From NCBI GenBank assembly GCA_034005175.1, contig JAVEVF010000067.1, positions 1 through 10,248 on the forward strand: DNA of 10,248 nt, read 5' to 3'. Positions 6,085 to 10,248 of the stretch are shown piece by piece. Position 1 is the first letter of the stretch. The number at the start of each line of letters is the position of its first letter. The notes beneath the pieces were generated by a model that was given only the letters and a program-made list of their open reading frames with translations, was not told where the DNA came from and searched no databases. Made by a program: the position numbers and the translations under genes. Source of the DNA: JAVEVF01 sp034005175 (GTDB lineage Bacteria > Actinomycetota > Coriobacteriia > Anaerosomatales > SLCP01).

Positions 6085-7719
6085 CTACTCAGGGCCGAGA
6101 GCACTCAGCGCCTCGGCGAGAGATGCGGTTGCAGGGACTGGCAGCCCCTCGGTGACTCCTGCCTTCTTGAGAGGCACCATCACTGCCGCCTTTGTGCAGC
6201 ACAGCGCCACCTCGACCTCGTGTTGGCGCAGCTGGCGCATCGTCTCTTGCAAGCTGGCGATGGCGCTGAGGTCGATGAATGGCACGTTCTCCATGCTTAT
6301 CACGACCGCGCGTGGCTCGGTGTTCGTGTGCAACAACGCCGACTCGAACTGGTCTACAGCGCCGAAGAAGAACGGCCCATCGATGGTGTACACGAGCACG
6401 TCTCTGAACACGGGGACTTGTTCGGCACCTGCGTCAACGAGCGCTTCTTCATCGAGCTCAGTCACCCCTACCGCCTCTGTCATTCGGCGGAAGAAGTTCA
6501 GCAGCGCAAGGATGACGCCCACCTCGACAGCCACAACGAGGTCCGCAAAGATCGTAAGCCCGAGGGTGATGAACATGACCGCCACATCGGAGCGTGGAGC
6601 CCTGCGCGCGATGCGTGTGATTCGGTGCATCTCGCTCATGTTGAAGGCCACCACAAAAAGGATCGCGGCAAGCGTGGCAAGCGGCACATTGGAGGCCAGC
6701 GGCGCGAGCGCGATCACCACCAGAAGCACCGTCAGCACGTGAACGATGCCTGCGATGGGGCTGTTGCCGCCGTGCCGGACGCTGGTGGCGGTACGCGCGA
6801 TGGCTCCGGTGGCGGCGAACCCGCCGAAGAACGATGCTGCGATGTTCGCGGCACCTTGGCCGAGCAACTCCTGGTTCGAGTCGTGCTTCGTGCCGGTCAT
6901 GCCATCGGCGACGGTGGCCGAGAGCAGCGACTCGATGGCGCCGAGAAGCGCGATAGCGAACGCCGGGCGCGCGAGGTCGGGCAGGTCGGCCCACGCGAAG
7001 TCGGGAAGCGCGAACGGAGGAAGGCCCCTCGGCAACCCGCCGAACGCCGAACCGATGGTGGCTACGCTCTCGGGACGCACAATGGCGACGAAGACCGTCC
7101 CGCCGACAAGCGCCACAAGCGGTCCGGGTATCTTCCCCAGCACCGGCACTCTCGGCCAACCGACAATCACCACCACGCTCGCGATGCCGAGGAGGGTCGT
7201 GGTGAGATCGAGGGAGGGCAGCGCCCGCACCATTTCGGCGAGCGCGCCGGCGAAATGCCCGCTCGTGGTGTCGGGCAGCCCGAAGAAGTTCGGCCATTGC
7301 CCGACCCAGATCACCACCGCGATACCGGCGGTGAACCCGAGGATCACCGACTCGGGGATGTATTTGATCACGCCGCCGAGTCGGGCGAGCCCGAACACAA
7401 GCAGCATCACGCCGGCCAGCATCGTGACGACCTGCAAGCCACCGATCCCGTAGCGCGCCGTGACGCCAGCGAGCAGCACCGCGAACGCCCCCGTTGGACC
7501 TGCGATCTGCACGCGGGTGCCGCCGAAGAGCGTCACGATGAGCCCCGCGACGATCGCCGTGTACAGTCCCTGCTCGGGCTTCGCGCCGGCAGCGATGGCA
7601 AAGGCCATGGCAAGCGGTATCGCCACCACGCCCACGACGACACCGGCCGCCACATTCGGCAGCCAGTTTTCCTTGCGGAGCAGACCGACACTCCACGCTT
7701 CGAGAATCGCAGGCTTCAT
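6085..7719 (-). CDS. SulP family anion transporter with STAS domain
   Basis: This inner-membrane transporter belongs to the SulP (SLC26) family. The protein has 544 residues. The first ~420 are membrane-embedded with many hydrophobic segments; they include the N-terminal VVVGVVAIPLAMAFAIAAG stretch at 28-46 and the family motif QIAGPTGAFAVL at 71-82, part of the anion-binding region. Residues about 435-544 form a cytoplasmic STAS domain, with YTIDGPFFFG at 444-453 and VPFIDLSAIASL near 479-490. Bacterial SulP proteins carry sulfate, bicarbonate or dicarboxylates. No cys, carbonic anhydrase or other pathway gene is adjacent, so the substrate cannot be named. The ATG has GAAGG 6 bases upstream. 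The gene stands alone, with about 246 bases to the next gene downstream and a gene-free stretch upstream. Confidence 0.9.
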   Translation of the reverse strand: MKPAILEAWSVGLLRKENWLPNVAAGVVVGVVAIPLAMAFAIAAGAKPEQGLYTAIVAGLIVTLFGGTRVQIAGPTGAFAVLLAGVTARYGIGGLQVVTMLAGVMLLVFGLARLGGVIKYIPESVILGFTAGIAVVIWVGQWPNFFGLPDTTSGHFAGALAEMVRALPSLDLTTTLLGIASVVVIVGWPRVPVLGKIPGPLVALVGGTVFVAIVRPESVATIGSAFGGLPRGLPPFALPDFAWADLPDLARPAFAIALLGAIESLLSATVADGMTGTKHDSNQELLGQGAANIAASFFGGFAATGAIARTATSVRHGGNSPIAGIVHVLTVLLVVIALAPLASNVPLATLAAILFVVAFNMSEMHRITRIARRAPRSDVAVMFITLGLTIFADLVVAVEVGVILALLNFFRRMTEAVGVTELDEEALVDAGAEQVPVFRDVLVYTIDGPFFFGAVDQFESALLHTNTEPRAVVISMENVPFIDLSAIASLQETMRQLRQHEVEVALCCTKAAVMVPLKKAGVTEGLPVPATASLAEALSALGPE

Positions 7720-8047
7720 GGGAGACCTTCGCGCAGGGGATGGGTTACCACTTCACCGTAGCACTCTTGCGGCCACCTTCGTCTGCGACAGTAGATCTGC
7801 CTGGCGCTACATGCCGAGCCGGGCGAGCAGAGGGCGCGCGGATGCCAAGCACACACCGAACGCAACAGCCCCATCAACAAAGACGGGGCTGTCAGGTCGC
7901 TATGTTGGTGGGCAGGTGTTGGGCCAACTTCAACGCGCATCCCATCCTATAAGTGTTGCACGACCTTGTAGATGTGCGCCATCCAGCCGAGTCACGTCAG
8001 CATGGCTGCGTATCCGCTAAGCTGGATTTGGAGTTGATCCGCTTTCC
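7720..8047. other. Gene-free stretch between SulP gene and IS element
   Basis: No convincing gene is visible on either strand in these 328 bases; the short open frames lack ribosome sites and recognisable residues. It must contain the SulP promoter, but I see no good -35/-10 pair. TATAGG on the minus strand (7946-7951) is a -10-like string without a partner. One clear stem-loop (7865-7892) is listed separately. A second, weaker inverted repeat pairs ATCCAGC at 7981-7987 with GCTGGAT at 8021-8027 over a long loop. The right part may be remnant sequence from an older gene arrangement disturbed by the insertion element. Confidence 0.5.
7865..7892. other. Orphan terminator-like stem-loop
   Basis: ACAGCCCC at 7865-7872 pairs perfectly with GGGGCTGT at 7885-7892 around a 12-base A-rich loop. 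No T-run follows on either strand, and no gene ends here. It could be the terminator of a lost gene, part of the SulP leader (the SulP start is about 145 bases away), or a small RNA hairpin. None of these is shown. Confidence 0.4.
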
Positions 8048-8061
8048 TTGACACCCTAGAA
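8048..8061 (+). repeat. Left terminal inverted repeat of the IS
   Basis: TTGACACCCTAGAA matches the inward reading of the right end (TTGATACCTGGAA) at 11 of 13 positions with one single-base gap. The same bases include TTGACA, a consensus -35 box, so transposase transcription may start from the end of the element. The matching -10 region, TACGGG at 8071-8076 with 17-base spacing, is poor. Confidence 0.65.
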
Positions 8062-8064
8062 GTA

Positions 8065-8079
8065 GACCCCTACGGGGTC
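8065..8079 (+). promoter_or_regulatory. Leader hairpin upstream of the transposase ribosome site
   Basis: GACCCC at 8065-8070 pairs with GGGGTC at 8074-8079 around a 3-base TAC loop, just before the ribosome site GGGAG (8084-8088) of orfA. Several insertion sequences carry a hairpin near the transposase start that blocks translation of read-through transcripts. That this one does so is inferred from position. Confidence 0.4.
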
Positions 8080-8095
8080 GGAAGGGAGTCAACGC

Positions 8096-8364
8096 ATGGC
8101 ATGTACGCCGGAGTCCCGGACCGAGGCGGTCCGCCTCCACCGGCTCGGGGCCGTGTCATCAAGGCTACGGCGCACCGGATTCACGTCGCGCCCGACACAC
8201 TCAGGAAGTGGGTGCGGCAGGCCGAGATCGATGAGGGGCTCACGAGCGACGAGCGCGACGAGCTTCGGCGCCTGAGGCGCGAGGACCGCATCCTGCTCGA
8301 GGAGAAGGAGACACTGCGCAAGGACGCGCTCTTCTTCGCCCGGAAGAACGATCACCGCAGATGA
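8096..8364 (+). pseudogene. IS3-family orfA, frameshifted
   Basis: OrfA is the helix-turn-helix DNA-binding part of the IS3 transposase. The ATG at 8096 has GGGAG 7 bases upstream and encodes TPESRTEAVRLHRLG, the usual OrfA start, but that frame meets TGA near 8273. The rest of the protein lies one frame back: VIKATAHRIHVAPDTLRKW, then VRQAEIDEGLTSDERDEL and a leucine-zipper-like LRREDRILLEEKETLRKD, ending FFARK. The switch falls near the GGGG at 8147-8150. One extra G there would restore a single protein of about 89 residues reading ...RLGGRVIKATA.... The open frame from ATG 8101 is therefore only the distal part with a spurious proline-rich start. The stop overlaps the orfB ATG as ATGA. Loss of one base or an assembly error are both possible. 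Confidence 0.75.
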
Positions 8365-9251
8365 AGTTCGCGCTGATCGATGAAGGGAAGTCGCATCACG
8401 GTGTCTCCCGTATGTCCCGCGCGCTCGGTGTGACGGCCGCGGGTTACCACGCATGGAGGAAGCGCCCGAAGTCTGCCCGAGCCCTCGAGGACGACCGGAT
8501 CAAGAAGCGCATCGTCTTCCACCAAGAGGCGTCACGGAGCACCTACGGCGTACCTCGGCTCTACGACGACCTGGTCGACGAGGGCATCCACGTATCGCGT
8601 AAACGCATCGCACGCCTGATGCGCGAACTCGGCATCGCCGGCGTATCCGGGCGCGAGGGCAAGCGCCGGCGTCGCAAGTCGACCGTTCTCGAGACCGATG
8701 CGGTCAAAGACCTCGTGCGCCGCGACTTCACCGCAGATGCGCCGAACCAGGTCTGGTTCGCCGATATCACCTATGTGCCGACCTGGGAGGGCTGGCTGTT
8801 TCTGGCCGTGGTGATGGACGCATGCACCAAGCGGATCGTCGGCTGGTCGATGCGAGACGATCTGAAGTCCGACATCGTGGTCGACGCCCTCGGGATGGCG
8901 ACGGCGATGCGCCGGCCTGATGCCGGGCTTGTGCATCACTCGGATCGTGGGGCGCAGTATCGGTCGCTGGCCTTCGGACGCACGCTGCGGGACTCAGGGA
9001 TCCTAGCTTCGATGGGGAGCGTTGGCGCCCCGGGAGACAACGCGGTGACCGAGTCGGTGATGGCAACGATCAAGAAGGACTGCGTGCATCGACACCGGTT
9101 CAAGACGCGCGACGAGGCGAGGTTCGCGATCTTCGACCACATCGAGGGCTTCTACAACCCGCATCGCCGGCATTCGTCGCTGGGCAACTTGTCACCGGCG
9201 GAGTTCGAGCGGAGACTGGAGCAGAAGCGGCTCTCAGCCGCAGCGTACTAG
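8361..9251 (+). CDS. IS3-family transposase OrfB (DDE integrase core)
   Basis: This is the catalytic part of the IS3-family transposase. Of 296 residues, the first ~100 contain an HTH_21-type region (GVSRMSRALGVTAAGYHAW, then STYGVPRLYDDL and RKRIARLMRELGI) and the rest an rve-type integrase core. The catalytic triad is Asp135 in FADITYVP, Asp195 in HHSDRGAQY and Glu231 in NAVTESVMATIK, with 35 residues between the last two, the DD(35)E spacing of this family. The C-terminus FYNPHRRHSSLGNLSP is also characteristic. The ATG start overlaps the orfA stop (ATGA), so translation may be coupled or made by frameshifting into an OrfAB fusion; no A-rich slippery run is visible at the overlap. The gene itself looks intact, but the broken orfA probably leaves the element inactive. 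Confidence 0.93.
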   Translation: MKFALIDEGKSHHGVSRMSRALGVTAAGYHAWRKRPKSARALEDDRIKKRIVFHQEASRSTYGVPRLYDDLVDEGIHVSRKRIARLMRELGIAGVSGREGKRRRRKSTVLETDAVKDLVRRDFTADAPNQVWFADITYVPTWEGWLFLAVVMDACTKRIVGWSMRDDLKSDIVVDALGMATAMRRPDAGLVHHSDRGAQYRSLAFGRTLRDSGILASMGSVGAPGDNAVTESVMATIKKDCVHRHRFKTRDEARFAIFDHIEGFYNPHRRHSSLGNLSPAEFERRLEQKRLSAAAY

Positions 9252-9252
9252 T

Positions 9253-9265
9253 TTCCAGGTATCAA
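9253..9265 (-). repeat. Right terminal inverted repeat of the IS
   Basis: Read inward on the minus strand this is TTGATACCTGGAA, matching the left end. It begins one base after the orfB stop codon. The following bases (CGTTGCAGC) do not repeat the bases before the left end. Confidence 0.65.
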
Positions 9266-9437
9266 CGTTGCAGCGGGGCTTCTTCCTTTAGGGGCCGCCC
9301 GGCAGCGAATCCCCCAGATGTCGTGGTCATTCTACCATGCGGGTACGACATGCTGTGCCTGTGGATAGCCGAACGGTTGTTCGACTGCGACGAGCGGATT
9401 CGTCTACTCTCACGGTACCGAGGGCAACGGGGAAACG

Positions 9438-10248
9438 CTAGGAGGCGGGCTTGTCCCCCGGTGCGAGGTCGTCGGCGATAAGACCGCCGGGCGCGATGGC
9501 CAGATACTCGAAGGTGCCGGACTCCATCTCATCGAGCATCTGCGAGGCCTCTGCGGTGACCGCCAACAGGAGATGGCGCACTTCGTACGGTCCGCCTGCG
9601 GCACTCGAAAGGAAGCGATCCGCTGCGTTCGCGAGACGTCCGTAGAACTCGATCTTCGTGCAGCCGTCGATTGCCGAGTAGAAGATGTCCCGCAGCGACT
9701 CGAAGAGCCAACTCAGCTCAAGCTCATGATCGGTGACGACGAAGCGGGGATCCGGGTAGAAAGCGCCAGGCCCGCTCGGAACTGGCTGCTTCGAGGTGAT
9801 GAGCACGTCGGCCCCGCCCCTCGGTCGTTCGGCTGCACCGATGCGATCTGAGCCGATTTCCACCAGAAGCGAAGACAGCTGCCTGCGAATCTCGCCGTAG
9901 TCGACTTCCTCATCGGGCGTGTCCGACACCGTGCTACCCCCTTCTTCTTGACGCGCCTCCAGCACCGGCGTCGGAGCAACCTCCACATCAACCGGCTGCC
10001 TAGAGGTGCTCTCATACACGCTTGCGACGCCCAGCCGTCCGACGGTGGTATACGGAGCGAGTATGCGCCTATATCCCCCGCCCTCGAACTCGTCGAGCCT
10101 GCTCCAGAACGCTGGGAGGCCCGGCGAGGTCAGCACCTGGACCTCGACTTCAGGTCCGTGGGGATCCCACCAGAACGCGGGGAAGCCGTCGACCACCCCC
10201 TTGTTGCCCCTTGTGATGCAGGAGGCCCACTCTCCTGAGAGGCCGGAC
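9438..10248 (-). CDS. GGCT-like domain protein with unknown C-terminal region, 5' end outside window
   Basis: The frame is open across the right edge, so the N-terminus is missing; a GTG at 10196 is internal to the domain and is not the likely start. The visible N-terminal part resembles the second half of gamma-glutamylcyclotransferase/AIG2-like folds: GFPAFWWDPHGPEV, then LPAFWSRLDEFEGGGYRRI with the Glu-rich LDxFEG motif, then a final strand ASVYEST. Members of this fold cleave gamma-glutamyl amines or dipeptides to 5-oxoproline. The first motif (YGTL) would lie outside the window. A charged linker and about 160 residues follow that I do not recognise: they are acidic and mixed helical, with a Trp-Leu-Phe-Glu stretch, and end GDKPAS. 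An internal GTG at 9929 (VSDTPDEE) has AGGGGG 7 bases upstream, so the C-terminal part might be made separately. Function not assigned. Confidence 0.65.
   Translation of the reverse strand, partial: SGLSGEWASCITRGNKGVVDGFPAFWWDPHGPEVEVQVLTSPGLPAFWSRLDEFEGGGYRRILAPYTTVGRLGVASVYESTSRQPVDVEVAPTPVLEARQEEGGSTVSDTPDEEVDYGEIRRQLSSLLVEIGSDRIGAAERPRGGADVLITSKQPVPSGPGAFYPDPRFVVTDHELELSWLFESLRDIFYSAIDGCTKIEFYGRLANAADRFLSSAAGGPYEVRHLLLAVTAEASQMLDEMESGTFEYLAIAPGGLIADDLAPGDKPAS

Larger units (their letters stand above)
8048..9265 (+). mobile_element. IS3-family insertion sequence, about 1.2 kb
   Basis: The element is defined by two overlapping genes of the IS3 type (small helix-turn-helix orfA, then orfB with a DD(35)E integrase core) between imperfect terminal inverted repeats. 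The left end reads TTGACACCCTAGAA and the right end, read inward, TTGATACCTGGAA. The ends could equally be set one base further in as TGA...TCA, the form common in this family. orfB ends one base before the right repeat, as expected for a compact element. I find no matching 3-4 base target duplication: the left flank is ...TTTCC and the right flank CGTTG.... The frame of orfA is broken, so this copy is probably defective. It is inserted upstream of the SulP gene in opposite orientation. Confidence 0.85.

Noticed and set aside
5681..6742. 353-codon plus-strand frame over the TsaA-FmdE/SulP junction
   Set aside because: Ser/Thr/Arg-rich translation without motifs, spanning the ends of two well-supported genes on the opposite strand.
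6058..7761. A very long plus-strand open frame (567 codons) opposite the SulP gene
   Set aside because: Its translation is dominated by Arg, His, Asp and Glu without any family motif, as expected for the antisense of a GC-rich membrane protein gene. The minus-strand frame has clear SulP and STAS motifs.
7981..8027. Possible tRNA-like fold from ATCCAGC...GCTGGAT
   Set aside because: No T-loop consensus, no D-arm and too short for a tRNA.
9318..9351. Inverted repeat ATGTCGT/ACGACAT right of the IS
   Set aside because: Seven base pairs over a 20-base loop, no T-run and no gene end at a suitable distance; could arise by chance.
1..10248. CRISPR array, phage genes, toxin-antitoxin pair or defence island
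   Set aside because: No regularly spaced repeats, no Cas, phage or toxin-like motifs were seen; the only mobile item is the IS3-family element.

Overview
The window is GC-rich bacterial chromosome, with G or C favoured at third codon positions. It carries a complete high-affinity amino-acid ABC transporter operon, an unusual two-domain TsaA/TrmO-like protein, a SulP anion transporter, one IS3-family insertion sequence and the 3' part of a GGCT-like gene. The Gram-positive-style lipobox, the GC content and the FmdE-like domain (a domain commonest in anaerobes) would fit an anaerobic actinobacterium such as a member of Coriobacteriia. That placement is inference: the window has no rRNA or other phylogenetic marker.

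Layout. Positions 9-51 hold a strong intrinsic terminator that reads rightward, so it belongs to a gene lying left of the window and convergent with everything that follows. From 4826 leftward on the minus strand runs livK-livG-livF-livH-livM: substrate-binding lipoprotein, two ATPases, two permeases. The four translocator genes are packed with 4-base overlaps or a 2-base gap. A perfect stem-loop separates livK from livG, the usual place for a structure that lets the binding protein be made in excess. Upstream on the same strand are the TsaA-FmdE fusion gene (5041-5838) and a SulP transporter with a STAS domain (6085-7719). From 7720 to 8047 no gene is visible.

An IS3-family element lies at about 8048-9265 on the plus strand. 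Its orfB carries an intact DD(35)E transposase core, but orfA is broken by an apparent loss of one base in a G-run, so the copy is probably unable to move by itself. Beyond it a minus-strand gene runs off the right edge. It joins a gamma-glutamylcyclotransferase-like domain to a C-terminal region I do not recognise.

How the genes work together. LivKGFHM form one complete importer, with LivK capturing a branched-chain amino acid or related ligand outside the membrane. The SulP, TsaA-FmdE and GGCT-like genes have no evident functional link to it. No CRISPR array, phage module, tRNA or known defence system is visible. The most distinctive items are the TsaA-FmdE fusion and the GGCT-like protein with its unassigned C-terminal region.
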